DNA of 64,000 nucleotides from Hordeum vulgare subsp. vulgare (GCF_904849725.1 NC_058523.1:201837689-201901688), one strand, 5' to 3'. Counted from the first letter of the stretch, positions 47,694 through 60,818 are shown. Numbers and translations: made by a program. The notes: generated by a model from the letters alone, not told the origin.

Positions 47694-49083
47694 TTAATTC
47701 TTAGTTGGTTTAGGTGGATAAGACATGGGTTTTTTAAACCATGTCTCCCTTTCTTTACGATGCTTCCTAGCAACCAAATCTCTTTTGTCATAACGTTTAT
47801 TCTTAGGTTGTGGGTTATCAAGATTAACAACAGGTTCTATCTCAACATCATTATCTGGTTCTTTATCATTGTCAGGTTGAGCATCTACATGAGCATCATC
47901 ATTATCATTTCCATTATTACTAGGTGAATGCTCACTACGAGATTGAGTTTGAGCATCATAGGTAGAGATATCATTAGCATTAGCCGAAGGTTTCTCTAAT
48001 TCAGGTTCACTAGAAGTTTGCAAGGTCCTATCATTTTTATTTTTATTTTTCTTCCTAGAAGGACTAGGTACATCAATATTAATTCTTTGGGAATCTTGTT
48101 CAATTCTTTTAGGATCACCTTCTGTATATAGTGGATCTTGAGTCATAGTTCCTCCTCTAGTCATTACTCTAACAACATGATCATTCATATGATTATTCAT
48201 TTCATGAAGTAACTGAATTTGAGATTTATCAACTAGTTCTAGTTGGGTTTGAACCATAGAAGCATGTTTACCTACACCTCTTACATCATTCGTGATCCTA
48301 AATAACAAGTAACTTAAGCGAGCAATCATATCCGAGTTTTGTTTCAATTGTTTCATGACATAGGAGTTGAAATGATCATGCTTTATAATATAATTATCAA
48401 ACTCATATAAGCATTGGCTAGGATGTTTATTGTAAGGGATGTCACATTCATCAAACTTTAAAAGAGAATTTACCTCCACCACCTGGGGTGGTGTTTTGAG
48501 ACCATGGATTTCTTTGATAGGTGGTAAATTCTTAACATTTTCAGCTTTAATGCCTTTTTCCTTCATACATTTCTTTGCCTCTTGCATAGTTTCAGGACTA
48601 ACGAATAAGATACCTCTCGTCTTTGGAGTAGGCTTAGGTGGTGGTTCAGGAAGTGTCCATTCATTATAATTCTTCAATATATTAGTCAATAATTCCTCAG
48701 CTTCTTCGATATTTCTTTCCCTGAAAATACAACCAACACAACTATCTAGGTGGTCCCTAGCAGCATTGGTTAGTCTATTATAAAATATATCAAGTATTTC
48801 ATTTTTCTTAAGAGGATGATTAGGCAAAGCATTGAGTAATTGGAGAAGCCTTCCCCAAGCTTGTGGGCTCTTCTTCAATTTGCTTGTTTCCCCCCGTCTA
48901 TTCAAAACATTTTTCTTCAGGATTAATAGCATGTGGTGGTGGTGTTTCAAGTCTATTCAAAACAAAGGATGAATCAAGTTCAGAGCTAGATGGTAGGTCC
49001 TTACCTCCCCTCGTCTTACAGGGAAAGATCTTGGTTTTTGGATCTTTCAGATTCTTCATAGTGATCAATAAATAGATATCCAA
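47694..49083 (-). pseudogene. Athila-like gag, internally deleted
   Basis: The N-terminus is the frame starting near 49057 (MKNLKDPKTK) with LPSSSELDSSFVLNRLETPP. It stops at 48898. The next frame, starting 48950, runs to 47694 and contains AWGRLLQLLNALPNHPLKKN and DHLDSCVGC, the C-terminal half of a gag capsid domain, then a charged tail rich in Asn, Asp and Glu ending in a basic stretch. The capsid N-terminal half is missing, so a deletion plus frameshift has fused the ends. Virus-like particle formation would not be expected. Confidence 0.75.
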
Positions 49084-49108
49084 ACCGACTCACCAAATAT
49101 AGCTATGC

Positions 49109-49127
49109 TCCCCAGAAATGGCGGCAA
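49109..49127 (-). promoter_or_regulatory. Degenerate tRNA-Asp-type primer site
   Basis: The minus strand reads TGCCGCCATTTCTGGGGAG, a mutated form of the tRNA-Asp primer site, 9 bp inside the 5' LTR stub. Confidence 0.6.
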
Positions 49128-49136
49128 AAACATTCT

Positions 49137-49321
49137 TGATAACCCACAAGTATATGGGAACGCGATAGTTTTCGAGGGTAGAGTATTCAACCCGTATTAA
49201 TAGATTCGACATGAGGGGAGCCAATGAATATTTGTAGATATTAGCAGCAGAGTTATCAATTCAACCACACTTGGAGATTTAGTATCTGTAGCACAATGAT
49301 CAGTAGAACAATAATATGATA
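49137..49321 (-). repeat. 5' LTR stub of the Athila-like element
   Basis: 185 bp matching 38159-38340. Beyond 49321 the sequence switches abruptly to the middle of a BARE-type LTR. Confidence 0.85.
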
Positions 49322-50349
49322 TAGATCTTCGTAGAACATGTGTGAACCAATATGGGCATCCAGATCCAGCTATAGGTTATTGACCGTAAAACTGTCTCGG
49401 TCATGTCTACATAGTTCTCAAACCCACAAGGTGTGCACACTTAACGTTCAGTTATGATATAGACATAGTTGAGTTATTGTGTTGGTGACCCAAATGTTGT
49501 TCAGATACCGTATGAGATCCTGGATGTCACGAGGATGTCCAGAATTGTCCAGAGGTAAAGATTTATATATGGGAAGTCATATTTTGGCTATCGGAAAAGT
49601 TTCAGGTTTTTCCAGTATTGTACGGGGAAGCTTCTACTAGTTTTCGGAAACTTTTCGAGGAGTCCGGAAGTCCACCAATGGTTCCACCAGGTCCCAAGGG
49701 TTTGCGTGGGCTGAGGGGAGGCATCCTTGTCTTATTTGGTGAGGCGCACAACTCCCTCAAGGCCCATAGAGTTGGGAAAGGTGGATAGTCCACCTTTGTA
49801 TGGAAGGGAAGGAGGAGAACTAGGATTCCATCTCCTCCCACCTTGGCTTCTCCCTAGGTCTTGGAGGGTATATTCCCCATGCCCCTCCACCTATATATAG
49901 AGGGGAGGTGGCGCCCAAAGAGGACACACCAATTCCCATGCCCCGGTGGTAGACCTATCTCTCCCACAACTCTATTTTCTCCTCAGATTGGTACCGGCAC
50001 CGCTTGGCGAAGCCCTGCTGGCACTGCTCCACTATCATCTCCACCATGACATCGTGTTGGTTGATATCCCATCTACTTCACCTTCCTCTCTTTTTGGATT
50101 AAAAGGAGGAGACGTTATCGAGCCGTACGTGTGCTGAACTCAGAGGCGCCGTCTGTTCGGCACTAGATCGGGACAAGTTGCGAATGGTTGGTGAAAACAT
50201 ATGACTACATCAACCGCATTATATACGCATCCTCTTAGCGATCTACAAAGGAATGTAGATGCACTCACCCTCTCCTAGATGTTGATCTAAATAGATTGAT
50301 CTTGGTGAGTGTAGGAAATTTTTTGTTTCCCGTGCGACGTTCCCCAACA
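49322..50349 (+). repeat. 5' LTR of copia A, 5'-truncated
   Basis: Corresponds to the later part of the LTR at 55480 onward. A TATA box CTATATATAG is at 49891-49900 and the end is GTTCCCCAACA. The junction with the Athila-like LTR at 49321 has no TG start. Confidence 0.85.
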
Positions 50350-50365
50350 GTGGTATCAAAACTAG
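50350..50365 (+). promoter_or_regulatory. Primer-binding site, Met-tRNA type
   Basis: GTGGTATCAAAACTAGG, a decayed TGGTATCAGAGC site 1 bp after the LTR. The leader 50370-51620 has no coding similarity. Confidence 0.7.
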
Positions 50366-51629
50366 GTTTGCGTAGATAACATGCACGAGTAAAACACAAA
50401 ATAGTTTGTGAGCATTGACATTCATATTGCTTACTTTCTTAGTCTTATTTTGATTTGGCGGTATTGTGGGATTAAGTGGCCCGGACCAACCTTACTCGTC
50501 CACCTATGAGAGATCGACTCCATCAAGTGACACTCAACTTTTTGCATAAAGATGGATGGCGGGTGTTTGTCTCTCGCATTTTAGTTATATTGGATTCAAC
50601 ATACGTGGTCCTTGTATAAGGTTAAATAGCAACTTGAATATCACTATTGTGGCTTTGCATAGGTAAGAATGGTTCTTGCTAGTTACCCATAGCAGCCACG
50701 TAAAACATGCAACAACAAAGTAGAGGACGTCTAACTTGTTTTTTCTTGGTATGTTGTGATATGATATGGCCAAGGACATGATGACATATATGTGATGTAT
50801 GCGATGATCATGTTTTGTATATATTATCATCACTTGGATGTCAATGTGTACGGCTACCGACAGGAGCCATAGGGTTGTGTTTACTTATTTGTGCCTTTTT
50901 GCTTTACTTGATCGCTATGAGTTAGCAATAGTGATAGGCGCATAGTTGGCACGACAACCTCAATGGTGACATGATGATGGAGATCATGGTGATTGAGATC
51001 ATGTTTTCATGCCGGTGAAGATGGAGATAATGCCGGTGCTTTGGAGACGGAGATCAAAAGAACAAGATGATGGCCATATGATATCACTATTTTGATTTGC
51101 ATGTGTTGTTAATACTTTTATGCATCTTATTTTGCTTAGGACGAAAGTAGCATTATAAGATGAGCCCTCAATAAAATTTCAAGATAAAAGTGTGTTCTCC
51201 CCAAGTGTGCACCATTGCGAAGGTTCGTCGTTTTGAGGCACCACGTGATGATCAGGTACGATAGACTCTATGTTCGCATACAACGGGTATAAGCTAGTTT
51301 TGCTCATGCATAACACTTAGGTTAAACTTGACAAGCCTAGCATGTACACACATGGCCACGGAACATAGGACACTGAAAGGTCAAACATTAGTCATATTGC
51401 AGATATGATTAACATGGAGATCTTTACTATTGAAACCACCTCATCTCACGTGATGAGCGAACTTGGGTTTGTGCATTTGGATCATGTAACACTTGAACAA
51501 CCTGAGGGATGTTGAGTTGAGTGGGAGTTCTTAAGTAATATGATTAATTGAACTCATTATCATGAACATAGTGTAAGTTGTGTTTGCAAAGTATGTTGTA
51601 GAACAATAGTTCGCCTTGACGCTCCCTTG

Positions 51630-52490
51630 TATTTTTTATGCGTCTCTAGAGAAACTAAGTTGAAAGATGATAGTAGCAATTATGCGGAATGGGTCCATAA
51701 ACCGAGGATTGTCCTCATTTCTGTAGGGAAGGCTTATGTCCTTGATGCACCATCTGGTGTGCCACCCCCTCAAACATCGTATATGGGTGTTGTGAACATC
51801 TGGCAGACACGTTTTTATGACTACTTGATAGTTTTGTGTGTCATTCTTTAAGGATTAGAATTGAGGTTCCAAAGACATTTTGAATGTCACGAAGCATATG
51901 AGATGTTCCAAGATATGAAAGTGGGATTTCAGGCTCGTGCCCGTGTTGATACGAATGAGACCTCCTACGATTTATTTGCCTACACGACGAACGAGAATAG
52001 CTCAATCGGTGAGCATGTGCTTAGATTGCGTGGGTACTACAATAGCTTGATTCAAGTGGGAGTTGATCTTTCAAATAAGATAGTGATTGACATAGTTCTC
52101 GAACGTCACTGCCACTAAGCTACTGGAGCTTCATGATGAACTATAGCATACCAAGGATGGCAAAGATGATCCCTGAGCTATTAGCGATGTTTGACACCAT
52201 GAACGTAGAAATCAAGAAGGAGCATCAACTGCTGATGGCTAGTAAAACCACTAGTTTCAATAAGGGTAAGGGAAAGAGTGGAAACGTTTAGGAGGACAAC
52301 CGAGTTGTCGCTCCAGTAAAAAAAACCAATGTTGAACCCAAACCCAAGATTTAGTGCTTCTGCTATGAGGGGAGTGGTCACTAGAAGCGGAACTGCCCCA
52401 GATACTTGGCACATAAGAAGATTGGCAATGTCAACAGAAGTATATTTCATATACATGTTATTTATGTGTGCCTTACTAGTGCTTGTTGTA
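51630..52490 (+). pseudogene. Copia A gag, broken
   Basis: Recognisable segments in different frames: KLKDDSSNYAEWV, KAYVLDAPSG, HEAYEMFQDMKV, then a TAA-interrupted stretch, EIKKEHQLLMASKTTSF, and a zinc knuckle CFCYEGSGH with its next codon a stop. A TAG at 52352-52354 lies immediately before the knuckle, the same place as in copia B. Confidence 0.8.
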
Positions 52491-52499
52491 GCCCCTCGG

Positions 52500-55430
52500 A
52501 TTCAATATAGGTTCTGTTGCTAATATTAAGTAACTTGAAACAGGAGTTGCAGAATAAAACAGAGACTTGCTAAATGTGAGGTGTAGATATGTCTTGGAAG
52601 TGTTTCCAAGGTTGATGTGATCACCATCACATGCTCCATCTACCTGCGGGATTAGTGATAAACCAAAATAAATGTTATTTGGTGACTGTGTTGAGGATGA
52701 ACATTATATTGATTTTGTTTATTGCGAGACGATTATTTATGTAAGTTAGAGAATAATGGTCATTCTGCTTACATGAATAATATATGATCATGCACTCAAG
52801 ATGAATGGTTTATTGAATCTCGATAATATGATACACATGTTCATAGTATTGATGCCAAAAGATGTAAAGTTAGTAATGATATTACCACTTACTTGTGGCA
52901 CTCCCGCTTAGGTCATATTGGTGTAATAACGCATGAAGAAACTCGATATTGATGGATCTTTGGACTCACTCGATTTTAAATCACTTGAGACATGTGTACC
53001 ATGCCTATCGTGTATAACACCTGAAGAAACTCTTTTGCTAATGGATATTTGGACTCACTCTATTTTGAATTGCTTGAGAGATGTGGACCATGCCTTATGG
53101 GCAAGGTGACTGAAGACCTCGTTTTGAAGTGAGATGGAACGTGCAAATGACTTATTGGAAATAATATATTTTGATGTATATAGTCGAATGAGTGTTGAAG
53201 CACGTAGTAGATATTGTTATTTTATTACTTCACAGTTGATTTGAGTAGATAAGGATATATTTACTTGATGAATCACACGTCTGAAATGTTGAAAAGTTTA
53301 AGGAATTTCAGAGTGAAGTTGAAGATCATCGTGGCAACACGATAAAATGTCTATGATCTGATCGTAAAGGTGAATATCTGAGTTATCAGTTTGGTATACA
53401 TTTAAGACAATGTGGAAATTGTTTCACAACTCATGCAGCTTGGAATACCATAGAGTGATGGTGTGTATGTACCTCGTAGTCGTGTTCTATTAGATATGGT
53501 GCATACTATGATGTCTCTTACCGATTTGCCAGTATAATTTTGGGGTTATGCATTAGAGACAACCACATTCACTTTAAATAGGGCACCATATAATTCCATG
53601 GAGATGACACTGTATGTGCTATGGTTTGTCAAGAAACCTAAGCTATGGTTTCTTAAAGTTTGGGGCTATGATGCTTATGTCAAAAGGCTTCAGCTTGATA
53701 AGCTCGAACCCAAAGCGGATAAATGCATCTTCATAGGATACACAAAGGAAAAAGTATGATATACCTCCTATTTCAGATCCTTAGGAAAAGTGTTTTTTGC
53801 TAAGAACGGGTCATTTCTCGAGAAAGAGTTTCTCTCAAAAGAATTGAGTGGGAGGATGGTGGAGGTTGATGATGTTTTTGAACCGTCACTTCAACGAGAG
53901 AGTCGTAGGGCACAAGAAGATGTTCTTGTGGTGCCTACACTAGTTGAAGAGGAAGCTAATGATGGTGATCATGAAGCTTTAGATCAAGATACTACCAAAC
54001 CTCACAGGTCGATAAGGACACGCACCACTGTGGAGTGGTATGGTAAGCTTGTCTTGGAGGTCATGTTGTTGGACAACAATGAACCTATGAGCTATGGAGA
54101 AGCGATGGTGCGCCCGAATTCCGACAAATGGCTGGAGGCCATGAATTCCGAGATAGGATCCATGTATGTAAACAAAGTGTTGACTTTGGAAGAACTACTT
54201 GATGGTCGTAAGGCTAGTAATTACAAATGGATCTTTAAAAGGAAGACAGACGATGATGGTAAGTATCACCATTTAGAAAGCTCGACTTGTTGCAAAGAGG
54301 TTTCTGACAAGTTCAAGGAGTTGACTATGATGAGACTTTCTCACTCGTAGCGACGCTAAAGTCTGTTGGAATTTTGTTAGCACTTGTTGCATTTTTCAAT
54401 TATGAAATCTCACAGATGGATGTGAAAACATTGTTTCCTTAACGGTTTCTTTGACAACGGTTGTATGTGATACAACCTGAAGGTTTTGTCAATCCTAAGG
54501 ATGCTAAAAGGGATGCTAGATCCACCGATCCATTTATGGACTGTTGCAAGTATCTCGGAGTTGGAATAAGTTCTTTGATGAGTTGTCAAAGCTTTTGGTT
54601 TATACGGAGTTTATGAAGAAACTTGTATTTACTAGAAAGTGAGTGGGAGCACTATAGAATTTCTGATAAGTATATGTGGTTGACATATTGTTGGCCAAAA
54701 ATGATGTAGAATTTCTCGAAAACATAAAGGGTTGTTTGAAAGGAGTTTTTCAAAGGAAAACATAGATAAAACGACCAAAAATATTGGGCATCAAGATCTA
54801 TAGAGATAGATGAGGATGCATGATAATCTTTCAATAAATACATACATTGACAAGATTTTGAAGGAGTTCAAAATGGATCAGTCAAAGAAGGAGTTCTTGA
54901 TTGTATTGTAAAGTATGAGTTTGAGTAAGACCCAAAGCACGACCACAGAATAATAAAGAGAAAGGACTAAGGTCGTCCCCTTTGACTTAGCTATAGGCTC
55001 TATAGTATGCCATGATGTGTACTACACCTGATGTGTGCCTTGCCATGAGTGTGTCAAGGGGTACAATTGTGATCCACGAGTGGATCACTAGACAATGGTC
55101 ATAAGTGGATCATTGGACAAAGGTCATAATTATCCTTAGTAACTAGAGGACTAAGGAAATGTTTCTCGATTATGGAGGTGATAAAACTGTTTGTCATAAA
55201 GGGCTACGTCGATGCAAGATTTGACACCAATCCGGATGACTCTCGGTAGCAAACTGGATTCGTATAGTGGAGCAGTCATTTGAAATAGTTCCAAGTGGAG
55301 CGTGGGCAGCATCGATAGTATGTCATAGAGTTTTTTAACGTACACATGGATATGAATGTTGCAGACCCATTGACTAAAGCCTCTCTCACAAGCAAAACAT
55401 GATCAAACCCCAAAACTCATTAGGTGTTAA
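52500..55430 (+). pseudogene. Copia A pol (integrase, RT, RNase H), broken
   Basis: Integrase remains between 52890 and 53760, with a LWHSRLGHIGV zinc-binding region and WGYDAYVKRLQ before the C-terminus. RT N-terminal region is 53790-54350 (AMVRPNSDKWLEAMNSEIG, YKWIFKRKTD). Later RT and RNase H are only traces to 55430. No frame over 190 codons survives. Confidence 0.8.
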
Positions 55431-55479
55431 TCACATGGTGATGTGAACTAGACTATTGACTTTGGTGCTAGTGGGAGAC

Positions 55480-56896
55480 TGTTGGAAACATGCCCTATCG
55501 GAAATAATAAATTAGTTGTTATCATATTTCCTTATTCATGATAATTGTTTATTATCCATGCTATAATTGTATTGACTGGAAACTAAAGTACATGTGTGGA
55601 TACATAGACAACACCATGTCCCTAGTGAGCCTCGACTAGACTAGCTCGTTGATCATGGATGGCTAAGGTTTCCTAGCCATCGACATGAGTTGTCATTTGA
55701 TAACGGGATCATATCATTAGGAGAATGATATGATGGACAAGACCCAAACCTTAAGCATAGAGTTTGATCGTATCTAGTTTTCTGCTATTTCTATCTGCAT
55801 GTCAATGGATCTGTTCCTATGACTATGAGATCATGGAACTCACCGACACAAGAGGAATGCCTTGTGTGTATCAAATGTTATAATGTAACCGGGTGACTAT
55901 AAGTATTCTCTATAGGTATCTCTGACGGTGTTTGTGGAGTTCGCATGGATCATGATTGGGATTTGTCACTCCGTATGATGGAGAGCTATCTCAGGGCCCA
56001 CTCGGTAATACAACATCACCATAAGCTTGCAAGCAATGTGGATAAGGAGTTAGTCACAGGATCTTGTATTACATAACAAGCAAAGGGACTTGCCGGTAAC
56101 GATATTGAAATAGGTAAGGAGATACCAACGGTTGAATCTCGGGGAAGTAATATACCGGTGGACAAAGGGAACTACATATAGGATTAACTGAATCCTCAAC
56201 ATCATTGGTTCGACCCATATAGATATTCATAGAATGTGTAGGAACCAATATGGGCATCCACGTCCCGCTATCGGTTATTGGACGTAGAGGGGTCTCGGTC
56301 ATGTATGTATAGTTCTCGAACTCGCGGGGTGTGCACACTTATGTTCGGTGACAATATAAACATAGTTGAGTTATTGTTTTGGTGACCGAATGTTGTTTGG
56401 AGTCCCATATGAGATCCAGGATGCCACGATAAGGTCTGTAATAGTCCGGAGGTACACACTTATATATGGGAAGTCATATTTTGGCTATCGTAATAGTTTT
56501 AGGTTTTTCCGGTATTGTACTGGGAAACTTCTAGAAGTTTCCAGAAACTACCTGAGGAGTGTGGAAGTCCACCAAGGGTTCCACCATGTACCAAGGGTTT
56601 GCGTGGGTTGAGGGGAGGCGCCCTGGTCTTATTTGGCAAGGCACACAACTCCCTCAAGGCCCATGCAGTTGGGAAAGGTGGAAAGCCCACCTTTGTATGG
56701 AAGGGAAGCAGAAGGACTAGGATTCCACCTCCTCCCACCTTGGTTGTTCCCTAGGGATTGCAAGGACTATTCCCCATGCCCCTCCACCTATATGTAGAGG
56801 GGAGGAGCGCCCCTCGAGGACACACAAATTCCCATGCCCGGGTGGCAGCCTTACCTCTCCCATAACACCTTTTTCTCCTCAGATTGGTTCTGGCAG
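55480..56896 (+). repeat. 3' LTR of copia A, 3'-truncated
   Basis: Starts TGTTGGAAACATGCCCTATC directly after a GTGCTAGTGGGAGAC polypurine tract. The end is lost at 56896, where another LTR begins TGTCGGGGGG. Confidence 0.88.
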
Positions 56897-57807
56897 TGTC
56901 GGGGGGATAACACTGGGGTAGGCTCAACGAGCCTGCTCCTTTGCCTTTAACCAAGAAGGAATAACCAGAACAATTCTACAAATCCCAAGTCCCCTGGCCG
57001 GCTAGGAAGCACCTGCCGGCTGGGGGGCGAGGCGGCCAACTCTCTGGCTGGCTAGGAAGCACCTGCCGGCTAGAGGCGAGACGGCTACCTCCTCCTAGCC
57101 TGCTAGGCCAAGCCAGCCGGCTAGGGGCGAGGCGGCCGTGCCCGGGCGAGCTAGTCAAGCAGGCTAGCCGGCTAGGGATATCAAGTCACCTCAGACCGTA
57201 GGTCAGGACGAGACCCTACGGTTAAAGGTGGCTACGCGTCAGCAAAGGTACTGGATCGGGGTGCACTGCAGGTACCAGCGTCGGCGGCCACGCCGCTGAC
57301 CTCCTCCGGCTCTGATCCATCATCCTGCACAGTGTCGACCCGTCAAACTCCCACTCCATTACTACACTCGGCGTGGGAACAATGGAGACAGCCGTACTGT
57401 TTCCCCATGATGAATATCGTTGGACGACGCCGGACGTACCACACGTGTCCTATGTCAACCTTATGCGAGAGACTTATTGGCTAGCCGGCGGGTCGCACAA
57501 CCATACGGGACCTCGCTGCCGGCGGGCCCCTCCAGCGACAAGACAAGACCCTCGTGGACCCCCTGGCCAGCGAGCGAGGCTGCCAGCCGGGTCCCACTCT
57601 TGTACCTTTTATCCATATTGTAGGTCGGTGGGTTCGTCTATAAAACCCCCGGCCCCCTCCATGCAGAGGGTCGGTCAACTCAGCACACACACCACACCTC
57701 CAGGAGCACCTTGTAGTCCCATTAATACATCATACACTCCAGCAGGATTAGGGGTGTTATCTCTACGGAAAGCCCTGAACGTGGGTACATCATGCGTTCT
57801 ATGCTTG
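56897..57807 (+). repeat. GC-rich LTR fragment of an unidentified element
   Basis: Starts TGTCGGGGGGATAACACTGG, an LTR-like TG start. It carries a run of degenerate GCCGGCTAGG words at 56990-57175 and a TATA box TCTATAAAAC at 57636-57645, followed by a leader-like CT-rich stretch. It is cut at 57807 by the 5' LTR of copia B, so the 3' part is missing. No coding region identified. Confidence 0.65.
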
Positions 57808-59576
57808 TGTTGGAAATATGCCCTAGAGGCAATAATAAAATGGTTATTATCATATTTCCTTGTTCATGATAATCGTCTATTGTTCATGCTATAATTGTAT
57901 TAACAGGAAACAGTAATACATGTGTGAATGAATAGATCACAATGTGTCCCTAGCAAGCCTCTAGTTGGCTAGCTCGTTAGTCAATAGATGATCATGATTT
58001 CCTGGTCATGGGCATTAGATGTCATTGATAATAGGATCACATAATTGGGAGAATGATGTGATGGACAAGACCCAATCCTAAGCATAGCACTAGATCGTAT
58101 TGTTCGTATGCTAAAGCTTTTCTAATGTCAAGTGTCTTTTCCTTCGACCATGAGATTGTGCAACTCTCGGATACCGTAGGAGTGCTTTGGGTGTATCAAA
58201 CATCACAACATAACTGCGTGACTATAAAGGTGCACTATGGGTACCTCTGAAAGTGTTTGTTGGGTTGGTACGAATCGAGATCGGGATTTGTCACTCCGTG
58301 TGACGGGGAGGTATCTCTGGGCCCACTCGGTAGAACATCATCATGAGCTCAATGTGACTAAAGGAGTTAGTCACACGAGGACGTGCTACGGAACGAGTAA
58401 AGAGACTTACCGGTAACGAGATTGAACAAGGTATAGGTATACCGATGATCGAATCTCGGGCAAGTTCTATACTGACAAACAAAGGGAATTGTATATGGGA
58501 TTGATTGAATCCTTGACATCGTGGTTTATCCGATGAGATCATCATGGAGAAAGTGGGAGCCACCATGGGTATCCAGACCCCGCTGATGGTTATTGGCCGG
58601 AGAGGTGTCTCGGTCATGTCTGCGTGTCTCCCGAACCCGTAGAGTCTACACACTTAAGGTTCGATGATGCTAGGGTTATAGGGAATTGTTATACGAGGTT
58701 ATCAAAAGTTGTTCGGAGTCCCGGATGAGATCCGGACGTCACGAGGAGCTCTGGAATGGTCCGGAGGTAAAGATTGCTATATATAGGATGGATGGGTTCG
58801 GACGCCAGAAATGTTTCGGGCACCACCGGCAAAGTGCTAGGACCACTAGGAGGGTTCCGGAGGCCCACCGGGAGGGACCACAAGCCCCGGAGGGCTACAT
58901 GGGCCAAGTGCGGGAGGGAACCAGCCCCTAGGTGGGCTGGTGCGCCCCCCACACCCAGCCCATGCACACCAGAGAGGGAGGGTGGGGAAACCCTATGCAC
59001 AGGGGAGGCCCAAGGCCCACCTAGGGCGCCGCCCCCCTTTCCCTGCCCTGGCCGCCGTCCCCCTCTCCCATCTGGGCTGCCGCACCACCTAGGGTGGGAA
59101 CCCTAGGGGTGGCGCACCCCCCTCCCCTCCTCCTATAAATAGTGGGGGTTTGGGGGCTGTTGGACACACAACTTTTCCTCTCGCTCGGTGCAGCCCTGCT
59201 CATCTTTCTCCTCCTCTCTGCCGGTGCTTGGCGAAGCCCTGTTGGGAGACCTCGTCTCTCCATCGACACCACGCCGTCGTGCTGCCGGTGATCTTCCCCA
59301 ACCTCTCCCTCCTCCTTGCTGGATCAAGGTGCGGGAGACGTCACCGAACTGCACGTGTGTTGAATGCGGAGGTGCCGTGGTTCGGCACTAGATTGGAATC
59401 ACACCGCGATCTGAATCGCCGCGAGTACGAATCCATCAACCGTGTTCTAGCAACGCTTCCGCTTAGCGATCTTCAAAGGTATGAAGATGCACTCACCCCT
59501 CTCTTGTTGCTGGTCTCTCCATAGGAAGATCTGAATATGCATAGGAATTTTTTGAATTTATGCTACGTTACCCAAC
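57808..59576 (+). repeat. 5' LTR of copia B
   Basis: Starts TGTTGGAAATATGCCCTAGA and ends ACGTTACCCAAC, 1769 bp. TATA box CCTATAAATAG is at 59132-59142. The frames read through it are not conserved with the other LTRs and are ignored. The primer site after it is degenerate (TGGCATCCGAGCC). Confidence 0.9.
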
Positions 59577-60818
59577 GGTGGCATCCGAGCCAGGTTTTCT
59601 ATGCGTAGATTCTATGCACAAGTAGAACACAAAAGGTTGTGGGCGATGATTTGTCAATTGCTTGCTTCTACTAGTCTTATTCTTTTCCGGCGGTATTGTG
59701 GGATTAAGCGGCCCAGACCGACCTTACTCGTACGCTTACGTGAGATTGGTTCCACCGACAAACATGCACACCATGCATAAAGGTGGCTAGCGGGTGTCTG
59801 TCTCTCCCACTCTAGTCGGATTGGATTTGATGAAAAGGGTCCTTACGAAGGGTAAATAGCTTTGGCATATCATCGTTTTGGCTGTCACGTAGGTAAGAAG
59901 GCGTTCTTGCTAGAAACCCAAATCAGCCACGTAAAACTTGCAACAACAATTAGAGGACGTCTAACTTGTTTTTGCAGGGTTTGACATGTGATGTGATATG
60001 GCCAAAGTTGTGATGTTGCATGTATGATGTATGAGATGATCATGTTATTGTAATACATTTCACGACTTGCATGTCGATGAGTATGACAACCGGCAGGAGC
60101 CATAGGAGTTGTCTTAATTTATTGTATGAGATGCAACGCCATGTGCTTACTACTTTTACTTCATTGCTAATGGTTAGCTATAGTAGTAGTGATAGTAGTA
60201 GTTGGCGTGAAGACTTCACGGAGACACGATGATGGATATCATGGTGTCACGCCGGTGACGATGATGATCATGCGATGCCTGAAGATGGAGATCGAAAGAG
60301 CAAAGATGATAATGGCCATATCATGTCATTATATGATTGCATTGTGATGTTTATCATGTTTTTCATCTTATTTCTTAGAACGACGCTAGCATAATAAGAT
60401 GATCCCTCTTAAAATTTCGAGAACGTATTACCCTAAGTGTGCACCGTTGTGAAGGATCGTTGTCTCGAAGGACCACGTGATGATCGGGTGTGATAGATTC
60501 TAACGTTCGCATACAACGGGTGTAAGCCAGATTTAAACACGCGAAACACCTAGGTTGACTCGACGAGCTTAGCATGTACAGACATGCCCTCGAATACAAG
60601 AGACCAAAAGGTCAAACATGAGTCGTATGGTTGAATACGATCAGCATGAAGTTGCTCACCTTGGTGACTAGTCCGTCTCACGTGATGATCGGACACGGGT
60701 TAGTCAACATGGATCATGTATCACTTAGATGACTGGAGGGATGTCGATCTAAGTGGGAGTTCGTACTTAATTTGATTAAATGAACTTAGTCTAAAAGTTG
60801 TCTTTATAAATATTGTAG
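59577..60818 (+). other. Copia B untranslated leader
   Basis: About 1.2 kb between LTR and gag, with no coding similarity. It parallels 50370-51620 of copia A, including the word ATACAACGGGT near 51280 and 60515. Long leaders are usual for this family and normally hold packaging and dimerisation signals. Confidence 0.7.

Larger units (their letters stand above)
38159..49321 (-). mobile_element. Athila-like gypsy element lacking pol, with accessory ORF
   Basis: The 3' LTR is 38159-43134 (about 1.4 kb without its CACTA insertion) and a 5' LTR stub is 49137-49321. On the minus strand the interior has a tRNA-Asp-type primer site, gag, a DLGA-type protease, an LTR-like non-coding module and an accessory ORF. 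There is no reverse transcriptase, RNase H or integrase, and 46214-46966 is too short to hold them. Either pol was deleted or the element belongs to a non-autonomous lineage. The 5' LTR is truncated where a copia LTR begins, with both ends broken. Confidence 0.8.
49322..56896 (+). mobile_element. Decayed BARE-1/WIS/Angela-type copia element A
   Basis: 5' LTR missing its first several hundred bases (49322-50349), Met-type primer site, decayed gag and pol, polypurine tract, and 3' LTR truncated at 56896. Internal region 50350-55479 is 5.1 kb. Stops and frameshifts are dense. It is clearly older than copia element B, whose frames are longer. Confidence 0.88.

Noticed and set aside
53790..54350. 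A host gene in the 186-codon frame
   Set aside because: It is the copia A linker and RT N-terminus, matching the copia B region at 62930-63480 in order and wording.
58686..59524. Overlapping 80-124-codon frames in the copia B LTR
   Set aside because: They lie over the promoter and R region of a BARE-type LTR; equivalent frames are not kept in the LTRs at 20407 or 55480.
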